A stretch of 64,000 bases of DNA from an uncultured Bacilli bacterium (lineage in GTDB: Bacteria; Bacillota_I; Bacilli_A; RF39; UBA660), in NCBI GenBank assembly GCA_934167875.1, contig CAKPMC010000007.1, positions 1-64,000 on the forward strand, written 5' to 3'. The notes beneath the pieces are model-generated. The model worked only from the letters and a program-made list of their open reading frames with translations. It searched no databases and was not told the DNA's origin. Shown piece after piece: positions 1-8,755 of this stretch (within the stretch, counting starts at the first letter, position 1; every line of letters starts with the position of its first letter). The translations under genes were made by a program, and so were the position numbers.

Positions 1-830
1 ATTTCTTCTATTGATAAGCCTGTGTATTTAGCAATCAAATTATAATCTGTTATATCCTTTAACATCTTTTTAGCTATCTCAAGCTGCTGTTTCTTTTTAC
101 CTTCTGCTATCCCTTCATCCTTTCCAGTAAGACGCATATCTTCCATATCAAAGGCTCTTCTTTCTTCTACATCATATGCTCCAGCAAAATTAGGATCCAT
201 TAATAACTCTTCTATCTTATTTACCGCTTTCATATAATTATCATCTTCCTTGAATTCTTTTTCTAACTCTTCTATACTTTTAGCTCTCAATAGTTTCGCA
301 AACTTAACTATTTCATTATCTATAGTATACTCTTGGTTAACTATATTTTCAAGTATTATATGTATTGATTTATATAAATTTGTCTCTATATTTCCTTCTT
401 CATCTCTTGGTACAAATGTTAATACTGGTAACTTAGTATGATACTTATTAAAATTATCTAAGTTTATTAATATTACTGTTGGAAATCTAGTATTTCTTGG
501 CCTAGTCATCTCTATAATACTTGCCATAGCATATGATGAATTCTTATCAAATATATAATTAGTACTATTTCTATTTATTTCTACTATTATCCTATGATTC
601 TCATCTATTAAAACCATCACATCTGATTCTTTATTTTTTTCATATATCTTTTTCTTTGGTATTTCTCCTCCTACATATTTCGCATTAATTAATAATTCTT
701 TATCTATTCCTGCTACTTTACTTATAAATGTTGCTACTACTTCTCTTGCTTCTTCGCTTCTTAAAAGAGCTTTAGCTAATGCATCATTCATTACATCTAT
801 TTTCATGTTTCTTATTTCATCTTTTAACAT
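1..830 (-). CDS. Rpn-family PD-(D/E)XK nuclease (partial, C-terminus off window)
   Basis: About 276 codons run off the left edge without a stop. The start ATG at 830 has a GAGGAA ribosome site. The N-terminal half resembles Rpn/recombination-promoting nuclease (PDDEXK-type transposase-like) proteins: a helical lead, then SDVMVLIDE and IIVEINRN supplying the D and E of the nuclease core, then an AMASIIEMTRPRNTRF segment. The tail has the usual charged GKDEGIAEGKKKQQ stretch and a LIAKYTGLSIEEI ending. Family members cut DNA and stimulate RecA-independent recombination; many are multi-copy. The lysine of the classical motif is not obvious. The C-terminal end is not visible. Confidence 0.8.
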   Translation of the reverse strand, partial: MLKDEIRNMKIDVMNDALAKALLRSEEAREVVATFISKVAGIDKELLINAKYVGGEIPKKKIYEKNKESDVMVLIDENHRIIVEINRNSTNYIFDKNSSYAMASIIEMTRPRNTRFPTVILINLDNFNKYHTKLPVLTFVPRDEEGNIETNLYKSIHIILENIVNQEYTIDNEIVKFAKLLRAKSIEELEKEFKEDDNYMKAVNKIEELLMDPNFAGAYDVEERRAFDMEDMRLTGKDEGIAEGKKKQQLEIAKKMLKDITDYNLIAKYTGLSIEE

Positions 831-862
831 ATCATTCCTCTTTTATTTATATTTTTTGAAGT

Positions 863-872
863 AAGACGTCTT
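863..872. promoter_or_regulatory. Palindrome upstream of the Rpn gene, possible operator
   Basis: AAGACGTCTT is a perfect 10-base palindrome about 33 bases before the Rpn start, between it and an AT-rich promoter-like stretch. GTA/TAC flanks extend the symmetry with one offset. It is GC-richer than its surroundings. A repressor site is inference. Confidence 0.25.
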
Positions 873-932
873 TACTCACAATAGTATTATTTCTATTTTT
901 TTATAAATATCTAAGAAATTATTAAAAAAGTT

Positions 933-966
933 AAAAAAAGAAACAAATTCTTAAATAATTTGCTTC
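933..966 (-). terminator. Intrinsic terminator after cotE
   Basis: On the minus strand GAAGCAAATT pairs with AATTTGTTTC around a 7-base loop and is followed by seven T. It lies 29 bases past the cotE stop. Confidence 0.75.
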
Positions 967-994
967 TCAAATATAATACTAAAAAGCATCTAGC

Positions 995-1540
995 CTAATC
1001 TAGATACTCTTCATTTACTTCTTTATCAATTGCTTCTTCAGCCTTAGTTATATCACTATCATCAACATCATCGGTTATAACTTCCCAAGGATCCTCTTCT
1101 TCATCGTAAGCAATTTTTACCTTAACATCCCCTACTATCTCTACTCCTAATTCTTTTTCTACTGTATACTCTATTTTACCATTAACTATTTCTGCTCTAG
1201 TACATGAAGGTTGTTTCAAACTACGAATAATAATATCTTCGTTAATTATACTATCTTGGTCAGTGTGACTAGGTACATTAACCTCTTCTAAATAATTAGT
1301 AGTCTCACGAACAACTTCTGTTTTTGTATCTCCTGAACATGAATACCAAATGTTTGTATCATAACTTCCTTCAATATTAATTTTATTACCGTTACGATAT
1401 CCTTTAAAATTATGATTAATTACCCAGCATCCTAAAATAGTTGTGGGAATACATTCAGGAGTTACCGTTTTAGTTGTAGTAAAAGTTTTTTTACCTTTAC
1501 CAACAACTGCTTTTGTTACTATCTCTCGAGTACTCGCCAT
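995..1540 (-). CDS. cotE: Outer spore coat morphogenetic protein CotE
   Basis: 181 residues, the same length as the Bacillus protein. The N-terminus (STREIVTKAVVGKG), the ILGCWVINH segment, GSYDTNIWYS and the TKTEVV motif match CotE, as does the strongly acidic C-terminal tail (EEEDPWEV, then DDVDDSDI). CotE is made in the mother cell and organises assembly of the outer coat around the forespore. The ATG at 1540 has an excellent GGAGGG site. A CATAAATTA motif 18 bases before the start resembles a mother-cell sigma -10. The miaB-ricA neighbours match the Bacillus ymcB-ymcA-cotE order, with one extra unknown gene between ricA and cotE. Confidence 0.95.
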   Translation of the reverse strand: MASTREIVTKAVVGKGKKTFTTTKTVTPECIPTTILGCWVINHNFKGYRNGNKINIEGSYDTNIWYSCSGDTKTEVVRETTNYLEEVNVPSHTDQDSIINEDIIIRSLKQPSCTRAEIVNGKIEYTVEKELGVEIVGDVKVKIAYDEEEDPWEVITDDVDDSDITKAEEAIDKEVNEEYLD

Positions 1541-1558
1541 AATATCCCTCCTCTATTT

Positions 1559-1567
1559 TAATTTATG
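1559..1567 (-). promoter_or_regulatory. CATANNNTA element (sigma E/K-like -10) before cotE
   Basis: CATAAATTA on the minus strand, 18 bases before the cotE ATG and just ahead of its ribosome site. It matches the CATANNNTA -10 of mother-cell sporulation sigma factors. The -35 assignment (an AC-containing stretch about 15 bases upstream) is weak. Confidence 0.45.
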
Positions 1568-1599
1568 CTAGCTAGCTAAAATGTTTCCAAAAACCCATA

Positions 1600-1629
1600 A
1601 TAAAAAGGAACTATATTAAATGTTCCTTT
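1600..1629 (-). terminator. Intrinsic terminator overlapping the end of the 302-residue gene
   Basis: AAAGGAAC and GTTCCTTT form an 8-bp stem followed by a T-rich tract. The last codons and the stop of the gene ending at 1611 form the first arm and the loop. Confidence 0.8.
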
Positions 1630-2519
1630 CTAGCATCATTAATAACTTTAGCATGTCTTTTCGATAAGCCTGTCACATTTCTCATAGAAATATCACGTTC
1701 TTTATCAGTATGAGCTACCCTTAATAATTTACTTCTTCTTGATACATAACCATTAGAAATATAGTAATTACTAGTAACAAGTATCATATCATTTTCAAGT
1801 AAAAATTGAATAACTCTAAGTAACTTTTCATAATTACGTGTTATAAATTTAAAAGAATTAGAAATAAAAGGAATTCCGTATTCTTTAAATGATTGTATAG
1901 CCTTAACTAAATCAATTCCAATTTTATCAGTATATCCATCTTCAATAGTAGTTTTATTTCTACCACCATTAGTATTCATTCCATTTATAAAAATATTACT
2001 ATGACTACCAACGGTAATTTTATCAAAGTATACCTCATTTTTATTAGAATTAGCTAGTACTTTTAAAACTTCATAACTATTTGGATATTTTTTTATTATA
2101 TTTAAATAATAATCATTTATTGGATCTAAATTAATTTTTAAAGCTAAACCAGATAAATCAAGTTCTTTAAAATATTTAATAGCTGCACCAGTAATATCTT
2201 TCATTTCCGAATCAAGAATTTGTCTACTAAAATCATAAGATTTATAAAATTGAGAACCTGCAGATTCAATATAACTATTACGAATAGCTACTACTACAAA
2301 ACTTCTAATATAATTATTAGCATTAGGTAAATAAAAATTTCCTTCTTCCAAGCCTGTTAATAAAATAGTATTTTTAAGTTCTGTATCATTCCAGTGATAT
2401 ATCAAAGAATACATTTGAACCCTAACATTATCAATTATCTTATCAATATTACTACCAACAAGATTCTCTAACTGTTTTTTTAATATATTATTTAAATAAT
2501 ACTCAACTTCTTCTATCAT
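1611..2519 (-). CDS. Conserved-looking unknown protein between ricA and cotE
   Basis: 302 residues with no family I recognise. It has no signal peptide or membrane segment. It is mostly helical by composition and has a basic C-terminal third (YVSRRSKLLR, TGLSKRHAKVIND) that could bind nucleic acid. It starts 8 bases after the ricA stop, so it is probably co-transcribed with miaB-ricA. A terminator overlaps its stop codon, which separates it from cotE. In Bacillus this position is empty, so the gene is a lineage-specific insertion into a conserved neighbourhood. Function unknown. Confidence 0.75.
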   Translation of the reverse strand: MIEEVEYYLNNILKKQLENLVGSNIDKIIDNVRVQMYSLIYHWNDTELKNTILLTGLEEGNFYLPNANNYIRSFVVVAIRNSYIESAGSQFYKSYDFSRQILDSEMKDITGAAIKYFKELDLSGLALKINLDPINDYYLNIIKKYPNSYEVLKVLANSNKNEVYFDKITVGSHSNIFINGMNTNGGRNKTTIEDGYTDKIGIDLVKAIQSFKEYGIPFISNSFKFITRNYEKLLRVIQFLLENDMILVTSNYYISNGYVSRRSKLLRVAHTDKERDISMRNVTGLSKRHAKVINDARKEHLI

Positions 2520-2527
2520 ACAAACCT

Positions 2528-2878
2528 CTAATTAAACAAATCATTAAAATAATTATCTAATCTAATTTTAATACTTTGATATATTTTATTCAAATCCTGC
2601 TGCTTATCTACAAATTCAACATATAAAGGAATAGTATTTAATTCAGATACTAACCTGTTAATTTTTTCTTCTAATTCATTAACATTCTGACCAAGAGCTT
2701 GTTTCTTTACTAACTCTTTTTGTAAAGTTTTGACTTGTTTAATTAAACTATTACATCTATCATTTTTAGAAAGCTTATCAAATAAGAATAAATAATCTTG
2801 ATACTCTTTACTATCCTTAATAAAATCAATAATTTCATCTATCTTACTAGTTATATTATTATTCACAAATTTCTCCAT
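2528..2878 (-). CDS. ricA: YlbF/YmcA-family protein (RicA-like)
   Basis: 116 residues, helical with a central coiled-coil-like stretch (LIKQVKTLQKELVKKQALG) typical of the YlbF/YmcA family. In Bacillus, RicA forms a complex with YlbF and YaaT that affects RNase Y-dependent mRNA maturation and the phosphorelay to Spo0A. The assignment rests on this fold signature and on position: it overlaps the end of miaB by 20 bases and precedes cotE, as ymcA does in Bacillus. RNase Y, the partner nuclease, is encoded near the other end of this window. The overall sequence is divergent. Confidence 0.75.
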   Translation of the reverse strand: MEKFVNNNITSKIDEIIDFIKDSKEYQDYLFLFDKLSKNDRCNSLIKQVKTLQKELVKKQALGQNVNELEEKINRLVSELNTIPLYVEFVDKQQDLNKIYQSIKIRLDNYFNDLFN

Positions 2879-4274
2879 CTAAACTCCAAGTTTTAGCATC
2901 TGTAACCTTAATAGACACAATCTTACCAGTTAAACTTTCATCTCCATCAAAATTAATTAATTTATTAGTATCGGTATAACCATATAAGCCTTCACGACCA
3001 TTAGTATTTTTACCTTCTACCAAAACAGGTACAATATTACCAACTAATTTTTTATTATTTTCTAAGAAATATTTATTAACAACTTCATTCAATCTATGTA
3101 AACGTTCTTCCTTTTCTTCTAAACTAACATTATCCTCTAATTTAGCTGCTGGCGTATTTTCACGAGGAGAATAAATAAAAGTAAAAGCGTTATCAAATTT
3201 ACATTCATTAGCTAAAGACAATGTTTCCATAAAGTCCTCTTCTGTTTCTCCTGGGAATCCAACAATAATATCAGTTGAGATACTAACATTAGGAATTGTA
3301 TCTTTTATTTTATGGAATAATTCTAAATAACTTTCTTTAGTATAACGTCTACCCATAAGTTTTAAAATACGGCTAGAACCAGATTGAACTGGTAAGTGAA
3401 CACTTGGCATAATATTTGGATATTTTGCTATTACTTCTATCATCTTATCAGTAAAATCCCAAGGATGACTAGTCATAAATCTAACTCTAGGAATATTTGT
3501 TTTCGCAACATCTTCAAGTAAATCTTCCATACGATAATCATAATCAAAATCTTTCCCATAAGCATTTACATTTTGACCAAGCAATGTAACCTCTTGATAC
3601 CCATCACTAACAAGATTATTTACTTCTTTTAAAATATCTTCCCTACTTCTACTTCTTTGTTTACCTCTAGTATAAGGAACTATGCAATAAGTACAGAATT
3701 TATCGCACCCATAAATAATATTAACATAAGCTTTATAATTACTAGCACGTTTAACTGGCATACCTTCAATCAAATTACCTTCTTTACTATAAACCTCTAT
3801 TTCTTGCTTATGATTATTTAAATTTTCACTTAAAAGAACAGGAAGTCTATGTAAGTTATGAGTACCAAACACAAAATTAACGAATTTATATTTATGTAGT
3901 ATTTCATCTACTACTCCTTCTTCTTGTGCCATACATCCACATAAACCAATAATTAAATCTTTTTTTTCTTCTTTTAAATGCTTCAATCTACCAAGCATTC
4001 CAAAAGCTTTATTATGTGCATTTTCCCTAATACTACAAGTATTCAAAAGAACTAAGTCAGCTTTTTCATAATCACTTTCCTCAGTAAATCCTAATTCTTC
4101 TAACATAGCTTTAATATTTTCACTATCATGTTCATTCATTTGACATCCATAAGTCTTAACATGATACGTTTTACCCTTTCCTATAGTAGCTAGATCATCA
4201 TCAAATAAATACTCTTCACGTACCACATCATTCTTATTTCTTAGTTTAGCATCTTTATAATTTGGTAATTGCAT
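2859..4274 (-). CDS. miaB: tRNA-2-methylthio-N6-dimethylallyladenosine synthase MiaB
   Basis: 471 residues, full length. The N-terminal methylthiotransferase domain has three cluster-binding cysteines (YGCQMNEHDSE, LNTCSIREN, GLCGCMAQE). The radical-SAM domain carries YGCDKFCTYCIVPYTRG (CxxxCxxC), and the C-terminus is a TRAM-like RNA-binding segment. It methylthiolates isopentenyl-adenosine 37 of tRNAs reading UNN codons. It is first in the miaB-ricA-unknown cluster, and its last 20 bases overlap ricA. Confidence 0.97.
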   Translation of the reverse strand: MQLPNYKDAKLRNKNDVVREEYLFDDDLATIGKGKTYHVKTYGCQMNEHDSENIKAMLEELGFTEESDYEKADLVLLNTCSIRENAHNKAFGMLGRLKHLKEEKKDLIIGLCGCMAQEEGVVDEILHKYKFVNFVFGTHNLHRLPVLLSENLNNHKQEIEVYSKEGNLIEGMPVKRASNYKAYVNIIYGCDKFCTYCIVPYTRGKQRSRSREDILKEVNNLVSDGYQEVTLLGQNVNAYGKDFDYDYRMEDLLEDVAKTNIPRVRFMTSHPWDFTDKMIEVIAKYPNIMPSVHLPVQSGSSRILKLMGRRYTKESYLELFHKIKDTIPNVSISTDIIVGFPGETEEDFMETLSLANECKFDNAFTFIYSPRENTPAAKLEDNVSLEEKEERLHRLNEVVNKYFLENNKKLVGNIVPVLVEGKNTNGREGLYGYTDTNKLINFDGDESLTGKIVSIKVTDAKTWSLDGEICE

Positions 4275-4344
4275 AATAACACTTCCTTGTCTTTATTATT
4301 ATAAACAAAAGAAAAGAAAAAGAAAAGAAATATAATCTCTTTTC

Positions 4345-5037
4345 TTAAACATTTTCCTGTAATGCATTTTTAATAATTAAATCTATTTGTGTAGATCTTT
4401 GACTATTTAAAACTTCTTGTCTAATAATTTCAAAATTAGTTTTAATAAATTCTATTAATTGTTCCATTCTTGGTAATAATTTTTTATCTGTTAAATTATT
4501 AACTATTATTTCTAGATTTGTTAATTTTGAATATTTCCCGTATTTATTACTTTTAATGTAAGTATCGTATAAATGTTTAAAGGATACTACATCAATATTA
4601 TTAAATCTAGAATCTTCAAGTATTTTAACAGTAGTATAAATATAATTATCATTAATAGACTTATCAAGTATTGTTTCACCTTTATTATTTTTTATATTTG
4701 GTAAAAAGTCTTTATTCTTTTTTAGTTTTGAAATAATATCTACTACATTAACATAATTGATAGATACTAATATATGAGCAAAGGTATTACCATCTAAATT
4801 TTGATGATTAACATTCCAATCTTTATTACCCATATGATGTAATACTACATCATAAGCTCCACATTTTAGTAATCTAACTAATATATTGTTACCTGCTTCA
4901 TCGCAAGTATTTATATCAACTATTTTCTTTTTTAATAACATATCAACAAATTCAATATGTCCTTCTTTAATTAACTCAAATACCAGGGACGGATCTTCGC
5001 TAACTAATTCTATTGTTTTTGTCTCATTATAAAACAT
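4345..5037 (-). CDS. Ankyrin-repeat-like protein
   Basis: 230 residues. The first 140 contain about three to four degenerate ankyrin-type units, recognisable as GHIEFVDMLLKKK-DINTCDEAGNN, NHQNLDGNTFAHIL, and NIKNNKGETILDKSI. The remainder is helical and unassigned. There is no signal peptide, so it is presumably a cytoplasmic protein-binding scaffold. It stands alone between miaB and hsp20. The partner is unknown. Confidence 0.75.
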   Translation of the reverse strand: MFYNETKTIELVSEDPSLVFELIKEGHIEFVDMLLKKKIVDINTCDEAGNNILVRLLKCGAYDVVLHHMGNKDWNVNHQNLDGNTFAHILVSINYVNVVDIISKLKKNKDFLPNIKNNKGETILDKSINDNYIYTTVKILEDSRFNNIDVVSFKHLYDTYIKSNKYGKYSKLTNLEIIVNNLTDKKLLPRMEQLIEFIKTNFEIIRQEVLNSQRSTQIDLIIKNALQENV

Positions 5038-5240
5038 TTTTAAACACCTCTTATAACACGGGACAATTCAATATACTATCAAAAAATTCATCACTTGTCA
5101 AATTTTTAATATATTAACGATTTAAAAATTGATAATATATATAACATTTATTTAGTTAATATCACCAAATAAATTGTGCATATTATACCATATTTTTCAT
5201 AAAAAAGCAAATAAAAAGAAGCTTTACAGCTCCAATGTTA

Positions 5241-5645
5241 TTACTTAATTTCAATAGATTTTTTATTTGGTAATTTTTCTTCTTTTGGTACAACTAATTC
5301 TAGCATTCCATCTTTATATTCAGCTTGGATTTTATCACTATCTACATCACCAACATAAAATTTTCTAACAGTCTTACCATAGAATCTTTCACGTTTAATG
5401 TATTTTTTGTTTTCATCCTTTTCTTCGTTTTCTGTATTCTTCTCAGCACTAATTGTTACATAACCATCTTCACAATCAACACTAATTTCATCTTTCTTAA
5501 ATCCAGGAATGTCTGCTTCAATGTGGTAAGCGCCATCTTTCTCGTAAACATCACACTTCATAACATCAAAATTGTCAGTACCTTCATCCATAAAATTATC
5601 AAATATACTATCTAAATAATATTTTCTACTAGGTAACATATTCAT
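5241..5645 (-). CDS. hsp20: Small heat-shock protein, Hsp20/alpha-crystallin family
   Basis: 134 residues with a complete alpha-crystallin domain (DVYEKDGAYHIEADIPGFKKDEI through GMLELVVPKEE) and a short basic tail ending in SIEIK, a C-terminal IxI-type anchor. It is an ATP-independent holdase for unfolding proteins. A perfect CIRCE operator lies 33 bases upstream, so HrcA repression relieved by heat is expected. It is monocistronic. GAGG precedes the ATG. Confidence 0.95.
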   Translation of the reverse strand: MNMLPSRKYYLDSIFDNFMDEGTDNFDVMKCDVYEKDGAYHIEADIPGFKKDEISVDCEDGYVTISAEKNTENEEKDENKKYIKRERFYGKTVRKFYVGDVDSDKIQAEYKDGMLELVVPKEEKLPNKKSIEIK

Positions 5646-5677
5646 TCCTCCTTACAATTATAGTTATATCACTATTA

Positions 5678-5704
5678 TTAGCACTTGTCAACATTAAGTG
5701 CTAA
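5678..5704. promoter_or_regulatory. CIRCE operator (HrcA binding site) of hsp20
   Basis: TTAGCACTT, a 9-base spacer and AAGTGCTAA form a perfect 9-9-9 inverted repeat. It differs from the canonical TTAGCACTC/GAGTGCTAA only at the innermost base of each arm. Confidence 0.92.
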
Positions 5705-5761
5705 TAATTTAAAAATATTTTAACTACACTAATATTATGATTAGAAAAAAAGATAATTATA

Positions 5762-5790
5762 CAAAAAGAAGTATACTTAAATATACTTCT
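5762..5790 (-). terminator. Intrinsic terminator overlapping the stop of the 250-residue gene
   Basis: AGAAGTATA and TATACTTCT form a perfect 9-bp stem around a 6-base loop, followed by TTTTTG on the minus strand. The first arm encodes the final residues of the gene ending at 5777, and the stop is in the loop. Confidence 0.8.
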
Positions 5791-6529
5791 CTAAACTTTT
5801 TTGCAAAACCTCATTATTTTTTAAACTATCAGGATTAACTACAAAAACATTTTTATCATCTTCTCTTAAAAATATAGGAATATCAGAAAATTTATTTTTT
5901 ATTTCATCAGCAACCAAATCTAAAGTTTCACGAATAAATCCACAATATTTTGATTCTACTGACAAACCAGATTCATTCTTGTTACTAGTTTTTTTAACTT
6001 TAGTTTCTTCTTCTTTTGGTAAAGCAATAACTATATCCAAATACAAATACCTAGGAAAAACTTCCAAATATTTATCAAGTTGATAATAATATTCATAAAT
6101 AATATCATCTATATTATTACTATTATTTATTTCTCTTACAGACTCAATTGCTTGATTTAATATACTAATAAAATTAGAAGAACCACCACTATTAAAAATT
6201 TCATTTTTAAGTTCTGTCAATTTATCAGATTGTATTGAATCATTAGATAGTAATGCTGCTTCTTCTAATAAATGTAAAAATTGACTAAAAGCAAAACGGT
6301 TGTAACCTTCAACTCTATTTTCATTTGAAAAAAGCACATAACCAATCCACTCATTATTATCACCAGTCAATAAGTACATATAAAATGTATGTTCCAAATG
6401 TTGAAAAGCTGAATCACCCAAAAATTTGCGATTAATACAATCATAAAAACTTTTTTCTTCAGCAAAATAATTAATTGAATTAAAAGTATTTTGTTCAAAA
6501 GGATTATCAACATATTTCAAATTTACCAT
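5777..6529 (-). CDS. Unknown cytoplasmic protein
   Basis: 250 residues, not recognised. No signal peptide or transmembrane segment. The N-terminal half is rich in aromatic residues and predicted mixed helix/strand; a Lys/Asn/Ser-rich linker follows near residues 172-187, then a short C-terminal domain (SKYCGFIRETLDLVADEI, IPIFLREDDKNVFVVNP). It is monocistronic, with its own terminator. Function unknown. Confidence 0.65.
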   Translation of the reverse strand: MVNLKYVDNPFEQNTFNSINYFAEEKSFYDCINRKFLGDSAFQHLEHTFYMYLLTGDNNEWIGYVLFSNENRVEGYNRFAFSQFLHLLEEAALLSNDSIQSDKLTELKNEIFNSGGSSNFISILNQAIESVREINNSNNIDDIIYEYYYQLDKYLEVFPRYLYLDIVIALPKEEETKVKKTSNKNESGLSVESKYCGFIRETLDLVADEIKNKFSDIPIFLREDDKNVFVVNPDSLKNNEVLQKSLEKYI

Positions 6530-6632
6530 ACTACCACCTCTTGATTATCGCTAATTACAATATACCAACTACTGAAACAAAAAACAAGTGCTTTAAACAA
6601 TATTTATACTTTATAATATGTGAAATCTAAAA

Positions 6633-6670
6633 TAAAAAATAATGAGAACACATAATTATGTCTCATTATT
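6633..6670 (-). terminator. Intrinsic terminator after serS
   Basis: AATAATGAGA pairs with TCTCATTATT around a loop that itself contains a small CATAATTATG palindrome. A T-rich tract follows on the minus strand. Confidence 0.7.
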
Positions 6671-6678
6671 ATTATTTT

Positions 6679-7965
6679 TTACTTTTTAGGTATAATTTTT
6701 TGAGTACCACCCATATAAGGTTGAAGTGCTTTAGGAATTAAGATGCTACCATCTTTTTGAACATTATTCTCTAAGAAAGCAATTAATCCTCGAGGTGAAG
6801 CAAGTACTGTATTATTTAATGTATTTACTAAATATGTACCATTTTCTCCTTTTGTACGAATACCAAGTCTACGAGCTTGTGCATCTCCTAAAGTAGAACA
6901 AGAACCAACTTCAAAATATTTCTTTTGTCTAGGACTCCATGCTTCAACATCACATGATTTAACCTTTAAATCAGCTAAATCTCCACTACAACACTCTAAG
7001 GTTCTAACAGGAATATCTAAACTTCTAAAGAATTCTACTGTATAACTCCACATTTTATTATACCAGTCCATAGATTCCTCTGGTTTACATAAAACGACCA
7101 TTTCTTGTTTTTCAAATTGATGAACACGATATACTCCTCTTTCTTCAATACCATGAGCTCCTACTTCTTTTCTAAAACAAGGAGAGTAACTAGTTAAAGT
7201 AATAGGAAGACTAGCTTCATCAACAATCTGACCTTTAAATCTACCAATCATAGAATGTTCACTAGTACCAATTAAGAATAAGTCTTCTCCTTCAATTTTA
7301 TACATCATGGCGTCCATTTCTTCAAAACTCATAACGCCATTAACAACATCACTTCTAATCATAAAAGGAGGAATACAATAAGTAAAACCTTTATTAATCA
7401 TAAAGTCTCTTGCATAACTAAGCATTGCTGAATGAATTCTAGCAGCATCCCCCATTAAATAATAGAAACCATTTCCACTAGTTCTTCCAGCACTATCTTT
7501 ATCAAGTCCGCTAATACTAGCTAAAATATCAGCATGATAAGGAACTTCAAAATCAGGAACAACAGGGTCTCCAAATTTTTCAATTTCAACATTACAGCTA
7601 TCATCTTTACCAATTGGTACTGTACTATCAATAATATTAGGAATTACCATCATCTTAGCTCTTAAAATAGTATTTAACTCTACTTCTTCTTTTTCTAAAG
7701 AAGCTAATCTTTCATTAATTTCTACTACTTTTTTCTTTAATTCTTCAGCATCTTCTTTCTTACCTTCACGCATTAATGAACCAATTTGACTAGATGCTTG
7801 ATTTTTTTCACTACGAAGATTATCTCCTTCTAGTTTAAGAGCACAAACCTTATCATAAATTTCTATTACTTCATCAACAAGTGGTAACTTTTGATCTTGA
7901 AATTTCTTTTTTATATTTTCTTTTACTAATTCTTTATTTTCTTTAACAAATTTAATATCTAACAT
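6679..7965 (-). CDS. serS: Seryl-tRNA synthetase
   Basis: 428 residues, full length. The N-terminal coiled-coil arm (residues ~30-100) is followed by a class II core with motif 2 (FRKEVGAHGIEERGVYRVHQ), an LGDAQARRLGIR segment and motif 3 (VLASPRGLIAFLEN), ending with the usual LQPYMGG. It charges tRNA-Ser in the cytoplasm. The start overlaps the preceding HD-domain gene by 7 bases. The two share a T-box leader at 8521-8715, so expression should rise when tRNA-Ser is uncharged. Confidence 0.97.
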   Translation of the reverse strand: MLDIKFVKENKELVKENIKKKFQDQKLPLVDEVIEIYDKVCALKLEGDNLRSEKNQASSQIGSLMREGKKEDAEELKKKVVEINERLASLEKEEVELNTILRAKMMVIPNIIDSTVPIGKDDSCNVEIEKFGDPVVPDFEVPYHADILASISGLDKDSAGRTSGNGFYYLMGDAARIHSAMLSYARDFMINKGFTYCIPPFMIRSDVVNGVMSFEEMDAMMYKIEGEDLFLIGTSEHSMIGRFKGQIVDEASLPITLTSYSPCFRKEVGAHGIEERGVYRVHQFEKQEMVVLCKPEESMDWYNKMWSYTVEFFRSLDIPVRTLECCSGDLADLKVKSCDVEAWSPRQKKYFEVGSCSTLGDAQARRLGIRTKGENGTYLVNTLNNTVLASPRGLIAFLENNVQKDGSILIPKALQPYMGGTQKIIPKK

Positions 7966-8510
7966 TTTTTCTTCCTCTTTCCTCGTTCATCTTTTAACTT
8001 AACTATATTTTTACCATATTTACTATTAAACCAAATTAATTTTTCAAGTGGTAAATAACTTAATCTCTTAGCATTATAATTATCACTAATATCGGCTATC
8101 TTTAACTCTAAAGCTAAATCATCACCACTATTAATAATATTATCTATTTTCTTATTATACTTTTCTAATTTTTCCTGTTTGGATAATTCTTTTTTATTAG
8201 GATCAGGTTCATTAGTAACTAACACTAAAGCCTTGATTATTTCATCATTAATTCCTATATCTTTTAAATCATCAAACGTTATATAAGGAATATCTTCAAC
8301 CATATCATGAAGTAATCCTGCAATCATTCCATTATAAGTAGTCATACTAGACGAGACTCTATATAAATGTCCTATATATGGATTACCTGATTTATCAACT
8401 TTATTTCTAAAAAGCATTCTAGCTAAAACAGCTGATTTTAAATATAAGTCATCACAATTCTTAATTTTTAAATAATCATCTAAATCCATATACTTAAGAA
8501 AATTGCTCAT
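7959..8510 (-). CDS. HD-domain phosphohydrolase, (p)ppGpp-hydrolase-like
   Basis: 183 residues from the ATG at 8510, chosen because GGGAGG precedes it; an upstream in-frame ATG at 8558 lies inside the T-box terminator. Metal ligands of an HD fold are visible: His in HLYRVS, HD in GLLHDMVED, and Asp in KIADISDNYNAKRL. The pattern matches the hydrolase half of RelA/SpoT or MESH1 proteins, with no synthetase or ACT domain. It is first in a T-box operon with serS. Hydrolysis of ppGpp or a related nucleotide is inferred from the fold. Confidence 0.8.
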   Translation of the reverse strand: MSNFLKYMDLDDYLKIKNCDDLYLKSAVLARMLFRNKVDKSGNPYIGHLYRVSSSMTTYNGMIAGLLHDMVEDIPYITFDDLKDIGINDEIIKALVLVTNEPDPNKKELSKQEKLEKYNKKIDNIINSGDDLALELKIADISDNYNAKRLSYLPLEKLIWFNSKYGKNIVKLKDERGKRKKKC

Positions 8511-8520
8511 ATTAATACCT

Positions 8521-8715
8521 CCCAAAAATAAAAAGATAATACCATCTAAAGGAGTCAATAGACGGTACCATCCTTTTTTACTTAATTTAAATAACGGTAT
8601 TATTACCGGGCCATATTAAAGCCTCAAGAAAGTAGAATAAATAGCTTTGCCTCTTAGTTTACACCAACCACTAAGTCTCTATAAAAACGCTACTATTATT
8701 GGTTTTCTTATTGAT
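8521..8715 (-). promoter_or_regulatory. T-box riboswitch leader of the HD hydrolase-serS operon
   Basis: On the minus strand the leader shows a Stem I signature (AGAGACTTAGTGGTTGGTG, then AAACTAAG closing the apical stem), a GGCCCGGTAATA element, the T-box core GGATGGTACCGTC (normally TGGNACCGCG), and a terminator in which ACCGTCTA pairs with TAGATGGT before a run of T. The specifier is probably UCU (TTATTCTACTT), a Ser codon, but I cannot fold it with certainty. Binding of uncharged tRNA-Ser should stabilise the antiterminator. Confidence 0.85.
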
Positions 8716-8726
8716 TTAACAGTTTT

Positions 8727-8755
8727 ATTATATGAAATTTTTTCTATTTTATCAA
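8727..8755 (-). promoter_or_regulatory. Sigma-A promoter of the T-box operon
   Basis: TTGATA and TATAAT are separated by 17 bases on the minus strand. The -35 overlaps the stop codon of the 89-residue gene upstream. Transcription should begin near 8719, just before the T-box leader. Confidence 0.8.
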
